This document shows, piece by piece, positions 1-8,134 of a DNA stretch of 64,000 bases. Position 1 is the first letter of the stretch. Each line of letters begins with the position of its first letter. The position numbers were made by a program, and so were the translations under genes. A model generated the notes under the pieces. That model worked only from the letters and a program-made list of their open reading frames with translations, was not told where the DNA came from and did not search any database. The DNA comes from CADEDH01 sp963732695 (lineage in GTDB: Bacteria > Actinomycetota > Acidimicrobiia > Acidimicrobiales > SZUA-35), in NCBI GenBank assembly GCA_963732695.1, contig CAVTAP010000016.1, positions 1 through 64,000 on the forward strand, written 5' to 3'.

Positions 1-71
1 CCGGGGGTGAGGCTCGAACTCACGACCCACTGATTAACAGTCAGTTGCTCTGCCAACTGAGCTACCCCGGA
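1..71 (-). tRNA. tRNA-Asn (GTT), 3' end cut by window edge
   Basis: Read on the minus strand, the sequence folds as a tRNA. The acceptor arm begins TCCGGGG, the D arm is GCTC...GAGC, the anticodon stem ACTGA/TCAGT encloses loop CTGTTAA with anticodon GTT (Asn), and the T arm carries GTTCGAG. The last acceptor base and the discriminator lie before position 1, so the gene is partial. Confidence 0.95.
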
Positions 72-199
72 AGGAAGTCCTGAGGATAGCAAGGCTCGGG
101 GCGTTCCGGCGCCTGTTTCCGGGGGTCGTGGCTCGATCTGCGCGACGGAAAACGCGACACGGCGGCGAACTGCGTCGCGTTCTCTGCGGATCCCGGGGG

Positions 200-249
200 T
201 TTCGTGACGCAGAACGGCGGGTGGGCGCGGTTTTCGTGACGCAGAACGG
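200..249. repeat. Two-copy 18-bp direct repeat between rpoD and tRNA-Asn
   Basis: The 18-mer TTTCGTGACGCAGAACGG occurs at 200-217 and again at 232-249, a 32-bp period, in the 256-bp gap between the tRNA and the rpoD stop. I see no gene in this gap. The role is unknown; it may be a simple tandem duplication. Confidence 0.7.
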
Positions 250-327
250 GCGGTCGAGCGGTCTGAGGGGGGGCGGGCCGAGGGTCGACGATCGAGGTGT
301 AGCCCACGCCGGCGCCCGGGCGACGGG

Positions 328-1576
328 TCAGTCGAGGTAGTCCTTCAGCCGCTCGCTACGAAGGGGGTGCCGCAACTTGGCCAGGGTCTTGGACTCGATC
401 TGGCGGATCCGTTCCCGGGTGACGCCGAACTCCTTGCCGACCTCCTCCAGCGTGCGGGGCCGGCCGTCGACCAGGCCGAAGCGCAGGCGCACCACTTCGC
501 TCTCCCGGTCCGACAGGTCGTCGAGCACGTCACGCACCGTCTGCTCCAGCAGCTTGCGGGCCGCCAGGTCCAACGGCGCCGCTCCCCGGTCGGCGATGAA
601 GTCGGCCATCGATGTGTCGTCTTCGTCGCCCACCGGCGAGTCGAGCGACAGCGGGTCCTGGCTGTTGATCCGCAGGATCTCAGCCACCCGCTCCTCGTCC
701 ATGTCCACCTCGGCCGCCAGCTCGGTGATCGTGGGGTCGCGCTCCAACTTCTGGGCCAGAGCCCGCTGGGCCCGCACCACCTTGTTGATCGACTCCACCA
801 TGTGCACCGGCACCCGGATGGTGCGGCTCTGGTCGGCTATCGCCCGGGTGATCGCCTGACGGATCCACCACGTGGCGTAGGTGGAGAACTTGAACCCCTT
901 GGTGTGGTCGAACTTCTGCGACCGCCCGCATGAGACCCAGGTTCCCCTCCTGGATCAGATCCAGGATCGGCACCCCCCGCCCCACGTACCGCTTGGCGAT
1001 CGACACCACGAGCCGCAGGTTGGCCGACGTCAGCTCCCGCCGGGCCGCCTCGCCGTCGTTGATCGTGCGGCGCAGCCGGCGCTGCTCGTCGAACGGCAGC
1101 TCCTTCCAGCGCCCCTCGGTGGTCTCGCCCGAGGCGACGGCACCGGCGTCGATCCGTTTGGCCAGCTCCACCTCCTCCTCGGCGGTGAGGAGCGGCACCT
1201 TGCCGATCTCCTTCAGGTACATCTTCACCGGGTCGGACGAGGCGCTGGCCCGGGCCATGGCCGCCGCCGCCACCCGGGCCGGATCGTGGAACTTGCGCCG
1301 GGCCGCCCCCGGCTCCCGCTCGTGGTACCCGTTCAGATGGACCTGATGGTCGATCGGATCCTCGTCGAACGAGATCTGGTTGGCGTCGAGGAACGCCCGC
1401 ACCTCGTGGAGCACGGCCGGGCTCAACTCCACCCGGGCCATCACCGCCACCACGTCGTCGGCCGTGAGGGGCCGCCCCGTCCGGGCGCGAACGAGCAACC
1501 GCTGCCGGTGCTCCTCGGTGAACAAGGCGCTTGTATCGGTGACATCGTGAGACACGACGACGGGATGGTCGGTCAC
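328..1576 (-). CDS. rpoD: Primary sigma factor RpoD, with an apparent 1-bp frameshift
   Basis: This is the housekeeping sigma-70 factor. Region 1.2 begins DPVKMYLKEIG, region 2 has LRLVVSIAKRYVGRG and DLIQEGNLGLMRAV, and after the break the other frame gives KFDHTKGFKFSTYATWWIRQ, region 3 (PVHMVESINKV) and region 4 (FGVTRERIRQIE) to the stop at 328. The frame breaks near 918: the minus strand reads GTCGCAGAAG where GTCGAGAAG would keep frame, so one extra base (g918) is present. The GTG at 1576 overlaps the dnaG stop by 4 bp (GTGA), which argues for that start and for coupled translation. An essential gene broken inside region 2 suggests a sequencing or assembly error rather than a true pseudogene. 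Confidence 0.9.
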
Positions 1577-3366
1577 GAATCTTCCTCCGAATCCTCCAGC
1601 ACCCAAGCTAGCAAGCAAGCGACCGCACCCGCCCGTCGATCGCTCTCACGGAGGTCTTCCAGGCGCAGGCGCAACCAGCGCATGTCCTCCACCAGCTGGG
1701 CATACGCATCGCCATCGACCTCCCGGGCCGACATCCGGCACCGCTCGATCTGACGATGCAGATACCGCTCCCACAACCGGGCGGCCACATCCGACGGGTC
1801 GGCGTCGGACTCCTCCACCGACAAGCGCTGCACCAGGCCGGCCACCTCCGGCCCCCCGTGCTCGATCGCCTCACGCAGCGTCGGATAGCCTGTGACCAGG
1901 TCGTACACGGTGGCGCAGAGGTCATCGGTGAACAACTCGGGGACCAGCAGCTGGACGATCTCGTCCTGCCGGTGGGTGGCCAGCCGCAGGGCCTCCAGCT
2001 CGGCGTTGTCCTTCAGCACCCGGGGCCGGGCCACGGCGAAACCGCCACCGCCCCGCTTCCCCGCCGCCCCGTTGCCGCCGGTCGAGCGCTGTGGACCCTG
2101 GCGGAGCATGGAGCGGATCAGATCCGGCTCGAACTGGCACCGGCCGGCCACCATCATCACGTACTGGTCTCGCACCAGCGGATCGGGGTGCTCGGCCACC
2201 ATCGACAGGGCCGTCTCGGCCGCCCGGGCCCGCCCCTCGGCCGTGGACCGGTCGATACCGGCGATGGCCCGGTCCACCAGGAACTCGAGGAACGGCCGGG
2301 CCCCGGTGACACCGGCCACCAGCCGCTCGGGATCGCTCAACGACAGCTCCCCGGGGTCGACCCCGTTGGGCAGGTCGATCACGGCCACGTCGAGATCGTG
2401 GGCCTTCTCCCATTCGTAGAACCGGGCGGCGGCGTTCTGCCCGGCCGAGTCGGCGTCGAAAGCCAGCACCACCCGCCGGGCGAAGCGGCGCAGCAGCCGC
2501 ACGTGCTCCTCGGTCAGCGCCGTGCCACAGGTGGCCACGGCCCGCCCGATCCCCACCCGGGCGAAGCCGATCACGTCGGTGTAGCCCTCGCACACGATGA
2601 CCTCGTCGGCCGCCACGATGTCGGTCTTCGCCCAGTTCAGGCCGTACAGGATGCGGCTCTTGGCGTACACCGACGACTCGGCCGAGTTCTTGTACTTTGG
2701 CCCGTCACCGCCGGGCAGGACCCGCCCCCCGAAGCCCACGGCCTGCCCGGTGGCGTCGAAGATGGGGAACAGCACCCGGGCCCGGAAGGCGTCCTGCTGT
2801 CGCCCCTTGCGGTTCATGAATCCGAGCCCGGAGTCGATCAGGTCCTGGTTCGACAGCCGCAGCGACCGGGCCAGCTGGTCGTAGCCGTCGGGCGCCCATC
2901 CGATGCGGTAGTGGCGCACCGCCTCGCCGTTCAGCCCCCGTTGGCGCAGATAGCCCCGGGCCGCGCCGGCGTCGGACCCGTCGAGCAGGCGCTTGTGGTA
3001 CCAGTCCACGGCGTCGGCCAGCACATCGTGGAGGCGGGCCTTACGCTTGCGGTCCTCGCTCTGGCCGGTGTCGGTGTAGCGCAGGGTGACGTGGGCCTTG
3101 TTGGCCAGCCACTCCACCGCCCCCACGAAGTCGAGCAGCTCCTTCTCCTGGACGAACGTGATCACGTCGCCCCGCACCCCGCACCCGAAGCAGTAGTACA
3201 GGCCCTCCTCGGCGTTCACCGAGAACGACGGCGACCGCTCCACGTGGAACGGGCACAGGCCGTTCCACCGGCGGCCCACACGCCGCAGCTGGGTGTACTC
3301 GGAGACCACGGCCACCATGTCGGTGGCGTCCCGCACCCGCGCTATGTCCTCATCGACGATGCCCAC
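1573..3366 (-). CDS. dnaG: DNA primase DnaG
   Basis: The replicative primase makes RNA primers for lagging-strand synthesis at the fork with DnaB. At 597 residues it has the usual length. The N-terminal CHC2 zinc finger is clear: C38, H41, C59 and C62 in GLCPFH and YYCFGC. The core has a TOPRIM domain with EGYTDVIG and the acidic motif LAFDADSAG near residue 300. It is followed by rpoD with a 4-bp overlap, the classic macromolecular-synthesis pairing of dnaG and rpoD. The start is the ATG at 3366. Confidence 0.96.
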   Translation of the reverse strand: MGIVDEDIARVRDATDMVAVVSEYTQLRRVGRRWNGLCPFHVERSPSFSVNAEEGLYYCFGCGVRGDVITFVQEKELLDFVGAVEWLANKAHVTLRYTDTGQSEDRKRKARLHDVLADAVDWYHKRLLDGSDAGAARGYLRQRGLNGEAVRHYRIGWAPDGYDQLARSLRLSNQDLIDSGLGFMNRKGRQQDAFRARVLFPIFDATGQAVGFGGRVLPGGDGPKYKNSAESSVYAKSRILYGLNWAKTDIVAADEVIVCEGYTDVIGFARVGIGRAVATCGTALTEEHVRLLRRFARRVVLAFDADSAGQNAAARFYEWEKAHDLDVAVIDLPNGVDPGELSLSDPERLVAGVTGARPFLEFLVDRAIAGIDRSTAEGRARAAETALSMVAEHPDPLVRDQYVMMVAGRCQFEPDLIRSMLRQGPQRSTGGNGAAGKRGGGGFAVARPRVLKDNAELEALRLATHRQDEIVQLLVPELFTDDLCATVYDLVTGYPTLREAIEHGGPEVAGLVQRLSVEESDADPSDVAARLWERYLHRQIERCRMSAREVDGDAYAQLVEDMRWLRLRLEDLRESDRRAGAVACLLAWVLEDSEEDS

Positions 3367-3419
3367 TCGCCTCCAGGCTAGCCGCTAACGACCGGGCCCC
3401 CCGGGCCGATACGGAGGCG

Positions 3420-4532
3420 GTGACCGTCGACGTCGCCCGGCCTCCCCTCCCCGCCGCCCCGCGGTCGGCGCCGGCCGCCCTGGTGCCGGAGAAGCCGACC
3501 ACCGCCCCGCCGGCATCGGTGCGGCGCCGCCTGGGCGCCTGGCTGGTCGACCTGGCCCTGGTGGCCCTACCCCCCGCCGTCGTCGCCGTCACCCAGGCCC
3601 GCACGGTCGTCGCCGACCCGGCCGCCCCGTTCGCCCCCGATCCCCGCTGGGTGACGGTGGCCGGCACCGGTTACCGCTGGACCGCCGGCGGCGTCGCCCT
3701 GGCCGGGGCCGCCGGCCTGCTGGCCGCCCTCATCGTGCTGACGCTGATCCCGGCGAACACCGCCGGCTGGACCCCGGGGCTGCGCCTGGTGCGGTTGCGG
3801 GTCATCACCACTGCCGGCACCCGGGCCCGGCTCCACCACCACCTCGTCCGTACCGTGTTCGGGCTGGTCGACCTGGCGCCATACGTGGTTCCCGGCCTGC
3901 TCGGCTGGTACCTGGCCCATCGCTCCCCCCTCCACCAGCGCCTCGGCGACCGCCTGGCCAGCACCATGGTGGTCGACCACCGCCATCCCGAGCGCCCGGT
4001 GGACCCCAGTGCCGCCCGTAAGCCCCGCTCCGGGCCTCTGGCCGCCCCCGCCGGCCCTCGGCCAACGAGTGGGCCCCTGCCGGCCCAGGTGACGCGACAG
4101 CAGCCCTCACCGGCCGCGCCACGGCAGGCCACAGCCCCTCCGGGTGCCACGGACGTGACCGAAGCGGGCCAGCGATGGAAGATCGAGCAGATCAACGCCC
4201 CGGCCGGGCCCACCCTGCCGCCGATCCTGCCCGACACGGTGGAGGTCACCGTGCCCGCCCCCACCCACCGCCGCACGTCGGGCCCCATTCCTCGACGGGG
4301 AAGCCCACTTGCCGGACCCGGCCCCGCCAACCGCCGGCCCGATCCGGTGACGGCCCAGGCCTCCCGCCTCACCGTCTCGGTGCCCCGCCGGGGCCCCGGG
4401 CCCGGCTCGGCGCCCGAGCCGGAGCTCGTTCCCGAGTGGAGCGACCGGTGGCAGGCCTGGGTGGTCCGCGACGCCACCACCGGTCTGCTGTTCCGCCACG
4501 ACGCCGCCACCGGCGACTGGCTGCCGCTCTGA
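3420..4532 (+). CDS. RDD-family membrane protein with a Pro-rich tail
   Basis: A 370-residue protein starting at GTG 3420 after a GGAGG-like site. Residues about 35-180 form an RDD-type membrane domain: RRLGAWLVDLALV at the first helix, a second helix around AGLLAALIVLTLI, and a third near YVVPGLLGWYLAHR, followed by the HQRLGDRLASTMVV ending typical of RDD proteins. The next 150 residues are Pro/Arg-rich and probably disordered. The last 35 (WSDRWQAWVVRDATTG...) look like a small folded cap. RDD proteins are often transport- or signalling-related, but the substrate cannot be told here. It is divergent from dnaG. Confidence 0.8.
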   Translation: MTVDVARPPLPAAPRSAPAALVPEKPTTAPPASVRRRLGAWLVDLALVALPPAVVAVTQARTVVADPAAPFAPDPRWVTVAGTGYRWTAGGVALAGAAGLLAALIVLTLIPANTAGWTPGLRLVRLRVITTAGTRARLHHHLVRTVFGLVDLAPYVVPGLLGWYLAHRSPLHQRLGDRLASTMVVDHRHPERPVDPSAARKPRSGPLAAPAGPRPTSGPLPAQVTRQQPSPAAPRQATAPPGATDVTEAGQRWKIEQINAPAGPTLPPILPDTVEVTVPAPTHRRTSGPIPRRGSPLAGPGPANRRPDPVTAQASRLTVSVPRRGPGPGSAPEPELVPEWSDRWQAWVVRDATTGLLFRHDAATGDWLPL

Positions 4533-4580
4533 CCAGCGCCAACCCAGGTGACCTGGCTGATCGGGGCGGTTCAGGCCCGA

Positions 4581-5306
4581 TCAGCTGAGCTGCTCGTAGA
4601 TGACCGCCGACGACTGGAGCCGGCGCTCGATGTGCTGCTCGATCATCCGGGCCGCCACCAGCTCCAGCTCCTGGCCGGCGGCCTCCGAGGTGGTCTCCAG
4701 CACCTGTCGCACCCGGCCCGCCACCAGGGCCGAGAGGGCCTGACGGGCCTCCTCGGTGATCGCCACCCCGCCCCGTCGGCACGAGCGGCACAGCATCCCG
4801 CCCTCGTGCACGGCCAGCACCACCAGGCCCTCGGCGGCTCCGCAGGCCACACACTCGTCGACCTGGGGCTGCACCCCCTCCAGGGCCAGCAGGCGGGTGA
4901 CGAACGCCGGTACCACCAGGGCGTTGCCGGAGCCGTCGAGCTCCCGCAGAGCCCCGGCGAGCAACTTGTAGAGGGCGGGGTTGGCTTCCCCCTCCGTGCT
5001 CACGTGGTCGACCGCTTCCAGGATGATCGTGGCCCGCCCGTAGCGGTCGAGATCAGCCCGCAGCCCGGCCAACGGCTCGATGCGCTCGGCCTGGGTGACG
5101 ATGTCGAGGTTGCGGCCCTCGTAGAGCTGGAGCGACACCATCGAACCCGGCTCCAGCCGCGATCCGAACTTGCTCCGGGTGCGCCGCACCCCCTTGGCCA
5201 CGGCCCGCACCTTGCCCCGCCCCCGGGTGTACAGCACGATGATGCGGTCGGCTTCGCCCAGCTTGTAGGTGCGGAGCACAACCCCCTCGTCGCGGTACAG
5301 GGGCAT
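4581..5306 (-). CDS. recO: DNA repair protein RecO
   Basis: RecO loads RecA on SSB-coated gaps together with RecR in the RecFOR pathway. The 241-residue product starts MPLYRDEGVVLRTYKLGEADRI, the typical OB-fold opening, and has a C-terminal helical domain with a four-cysteine zinc site (CVACG ... CRSC). The ATG at 5306 lies 2 bp after the uppS stop, so the two genes are co-transcribed, an order common in actinobacteria. Confidence 0.93.
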   Translation of the reverse strand: MPLYRDEGVVLRTYKLGEADRIIVLYTRGRGKVRAVAKGVRRTRSKFGSRLEPGSMVSLQLYEGRNLDIVTQAERIEPLAGLRADLDRYGRATIILEAVDHVSTEGEANPALYKLLAGALRELDGSGNALVVPAFVTRLLALEGVQPQVDECVACGAAEGLVVLAVHEGGMLCRSCRRGGVAITEEARQALSALVAGRVRQVLETTSEAAGQELELVAARMIEQHIERRLQSSAVIYEQLS

Positions 5307-5308
5307 GA

Positions 5309-6025
5309 TCAGCCCTTCAGGCCCCCGAAGCGCCGGTCGCGCCGCTGGTACTCGGCCACCGCTCCCGCCAGGTCGTCGCGGCGGAAGGCCGGCCAGAACG
5401 TGTCGACGAACACCATCTCGGCGTAGGCCGACTGCCACAGCAGGTAGTTCGAGATCCGGTGCTCGCCCGAGGTGCGGACCCACAGGTCGACGTCGGGCAT
5501 CTCGGGGTCGTACAACCGCTTGGCGATGTCGGTCTCGTCGATCGAGGCCGGATCGGCCCCCTCCAGCAGCAGGGTCTTCACCGCGTCCACCAGCTCGGCC
5601 CGGGAGCCGTAGTTGAAGGCGATGGTGAGCGTCAGCTTGCGGTTGGCGGCGGTGAGGGCCACCGACTCGTCCATGCGGCGCAGCAGGCGCTTGGGCACCC
5701 GCCAGTCCCGGCGGCCGATGAACCGGATCCGGACTCCCATCTCGTTCAGCTCGTCGCGCCGGCGCACCAGCAGCGACTCGTTGAACCGCATGAGGAACCG
5801 GACCTCGTCGCCCGGCCGGCGCCAGTTCTCGGTGGAGAAGGCGTAGACCGTCAGCCACGAGATGCCGAGCTCGAGGGCGCCTTCCACCACGTCGAACAGA
5901 GCGGCCTCGCCGGCGGCGTGGCCCTCGGTGCGCTTGAGGCCGCGCTCCTGGGCCCAACGGCCGTTCCCGTCCATCACACAGGCGACGTGGGCGGGAACAC
6001 GTTGCAGGTCGATCTCAGGTTTCAC
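5309..6025 (-). CDS. uppS: Isoprenyl transferase (undecaprenyl/decaprenyl diphosphate synthase)
   Basis: A cis-prenyltransferase that makes the polyprenyl diphosphate carrier for cell-wall assembly. Evidence: the catalytic Asp motif MDGNGRWA near the N terminus, VYAFSTENWRR in the middle, and the C-terminal signature DLWVRTSGEHRISNYLLWQ. With GTG 6025 as start it is 238 residues, the family's usual size. Earlier in-frame codons only add sequence antisense to the neighbouring Thr-rich gene, so the short start is preferred. Confidence 0.93.
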   Translation of the reverse strand: MKPEIDLQRVPAHVACVMDGNGRWAQERGLKRTEGHAAGEAALFDVVEGALELGISWLTVYAFSTENWRRPGDEVRFLMRFNESLLVRRRDELNEMGVRIRFIGRRDWRVPKRLLRRMDESVALTAANRKLTLTIAFNYGSRAELVDAVKTLLLEGADPASIDETDIAKRLYDPEMPDVDLWVRTSGEHRISNYLLWQSAYAEMVFVDTFWPAFRRDDLAGAVAEYQRRDRRFGGLKG

Positions 6026-6075
6026 ACCAGCCAACCGTAGCGACCCCTGCTGCCCTTGGGGCTTTCGCCGCTGCG

Positions 6076-8061
6076 CTACGGCGTAGCGATCGCCGGTGTC
6101 ACCGAGGACCCCGACGTAGACGGGGTGGTGGGCGGATCCGTGGGGGCCGTGGTGGTCGACGTGGTCGTGGTGGGCCGCGTGGTCGTGGTGGTGGACGCCG
6201 TCGTGGTCGTGGTGGGCCGCGTGGTGGTCGTGGTGGGGCGGGTGGTCGTGGTGGTTACCGGCCGCGTGGTCGACGGGGAGGTGGGCGGCTGCGTGGTGGG
6301 AGACGTCGGCGGTTGGGTGCTCACCGTGGTGGGGTCGGTGGGCGCTGCCGTGGTGGCGGTGCTCGACGACGTGGTGGCCCGCTTGCGGGTGGAGCTGGTG
6401 GAGCCGGCCTCGGTGACGGCCGACGACGGCGCCTCGGTGCCGACCACGGTGGTGGGCCCGGCGATCGACACGCTGGCCCCGGAACCCGACTCTCCGGTGG
6501 CGGGGCTCACCGAGCTGGCCGTGGTGGTGTTGGTGGCGGCGGTGATCGCCCCGCTGGCATCGGTGTCGCCGCCGGTCAGCTTGCTGTAGGCCAGCAGACC
6601 GCCGAGCACGGCGGTGAGGGCGAGCGCTCCGGCCAGCAGAGCGCCCCGCTTGCGGTCGAGCACGTCGACGACGCTGTCGAGCATGGCGCCCTTGTCGCGG
6701 GTGGCCGGCTCGGCCTGGCGCATCACTGCGGGGCCGGCCCACGGATCGGCGTCTTCCTCCAGGTAGAGGAACCCCTGACCCTGGCGGGGCGGAAGCTCCG
6801 ACACGGTGTCGGACACGCTCGTCCACGCCGGGTTGGACGAGTTCCAGGCATCGGAGGGGGCCGGGGCCAGGAACGAGGATCCGACGGGAGGGCCGCTGGC
6901 CGGATCGACCACGGTGGAGTGGCTGAGCGATGCCGGCGGGAGGCGGGGCCCACCGTCGAACGGACCGGCGTCGGGCCCGAAGGGGGCGGGCGAGCCCATG
7001 CGGAGCTCGGAGGTGGGGGCACCGGGGCCGAAGCCGCCGTCGGTGAAGGCGGTACGGCCGGGCCGGTCGCCGTCGCGCCCGGATGCCGGGAACAGCGAGC
7101 GGACCGACGGGCCCGACGAGTCGAACGGGGAAACCAGCCGGGCCGACGTCACGTCGACCTCGTCGGGCGACTGCCGGCCGGCCAGACGCACCAGCCGGCG
7201 GGTCTGCGGCGGGGCGCCGGGATCGGTGGGTTCGAACAGGTTTCCGAGCCGCAGGCGGCCGGCGTCGGCGTCGGGCACCTCGGGACGGGGATCGAACAGG
7301 CGGCTACCCCGCAGGCCGTCGAGCCCCCCGGCGATGTCGACCGGAGCCGGGGCCGCGGGCGGCGGTGGCGCCATCTCCGAACCGAAGGAACCGGCCACCA
7401 GGTCGGGAACGTAACCCGGGCCGGAGCCCGGCATCGGGGCATCGGGCGGGGGCGGCAACGTGGGCCCGGGGATCGCCCCACCGTCGATCTCCGAGGTACG
7501 GATGGTCGGGTCGGCGTCGGTCGGGACGGGGCTGCTGAGCCTCAGGTCCGGTACCGGCGGCACGGCCGCCGGTGGCGCGGCAACGGGATCGACCGCAGGC
7601 GGGGCCTGGTACCCGATCGGCTCTTGAACGAACGGGTTCGGCCCGCTCAGGCGCTGGGGCGGCTCGGCCGACGGAACCGGCCCGGGCGGGGCTGGCAGCG
7701 TCAGATGCATCGCATCCGGCCCCGGCAGTGTCATGTTCGTCGGCCCCGGCATGGGAGGGGCACCGGCGGCGGGCAGGAACGACGGCGCCGGCGGGGGCGG
7801 GGCGTCGGCCGGTGGCCCACCCTGCAGACCGGCATGGAGCTGATCCATGAGATCGGCCGAGAACTCGTACGTCAGCAGATCATCGACCTCGGGCCAGAAG
7901 AAGCTCGTATGCTCAGCTTCCACGATGTCGTGCCGGCCCCGAGCCGACGGACCCGTGCCGGCATGGGGATCAGCCTGCGGACCGTGGTCGGCAGGGCCCT
8001 GGGCCTGGCTTCGCGAACTTGCGACGTCGGGTTCTCGGGCTGGTAGCCGATCTTGTGCCAT
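6076..8061 (-). CDS. Large Pro-rich single-pass membrane protein with Thr-rich external tail
   Basis: I do not recognise a family. The 661-residue product has a long N-terminal half rich in Pro, Gly and Asp, probably disordered and cytoplasmic. A single membrane helix near residue 480 (GALLAGALALTAVLGGLLAY) follows a basic stop-transfer-like DRKRG. The last 100 residues consist largely of TTTTTRP-type repeats, the kind of linker seen in exported actinobacterial proteins. Only a short acidic-aromatic stretch near residue 55 (FFWPEVDDLLTYEF) looks folded. The start at ATG 8061 is uncertain; the next in-frame Met codons would shorten it. It is divergent from the helicase gene, 73 bp apart. Confidence 0.65.
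   Translation of the reverse strand: MAQDRLPAREPDVASSRSQAQGPADHGPQADPHAGTGPSARGRHDIVEAEHTSFFWPEVDDLLTYEFSADLMDQLHAGLQGGPPADAPPPPAPSFLPAAGAPPMPGPTNMTLPGPDAMHLTLPAPPGPVPSAEPPQRLSGPNPFVQEPIGYQAPPAVDPVAAPPAAVPPVPDLRLSSPVPTDADPTIRTSEIDGGAIPGPTLPPPPDAPMPGSGPGYVPDLVAGSFGSEMAPPPPAAPAPVDIAGGLDGLRGSRLFDPRPEVPDADAGRLRLGNLFEPTDPGAPPQTRRLVRLAGRQSPDEVDVTSARLVSPFDSSGPSVRSLFPASGRDGDRPGRTAFTDGGFGPGAPTSELRMGSPAPFGPDAGPFDGGPRLPPASLSHSTVVDPASGPPVGSSFLAPAPSDAWNSSNPAWTSVSDTVSELPPRQGQGFLYLEEDADPWAGPAVMRQAEPATRDKGAMLDSVVDVLDRKRGALLAGALALTAVLGGLLAYSKLTGGDTDASGAITAATNTTTASSVSPATGESGSGASVSIAGPTTVVGTEAPSSAVTEAGSTSSTRKRATTSSSTATTAAPTDPTTVSTQPPTSPTTQPPTSPSTTRPVTTTTTRPTTTTTRPTTTTTASTTTTTRPTTTTSTTTAPTDPPTTPSTSGSSVTPAIATP
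6125..6300 (-). repeat. Degenerate coding repeat for a Thr-rich tail
   Basis: The plus strand shows many copies of GTGGTCGTGGTGGG(C/G)CG, which on the minus strand encode runs of Thr with RP spacers. It is an in-frame low-complexity repeat inside the membrane protein gene, not an independent element, and may vary in copy number between strains. Confidence 0.75.
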
Positions 8062-8134
8062 ACGCAGAACACCCCATCAACGTCGTGTCCGACCCCGATC
8101 GAGCCTAGACCCAAGGATCCGTCTCGTGTCATCG

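Noticed and set aside
6100..6350. CRISPR-like repeat array
   Set aside because: The repeats are short, degenerate and in frame, encoding a Thr-rich protein tail; there are no unique spacers.
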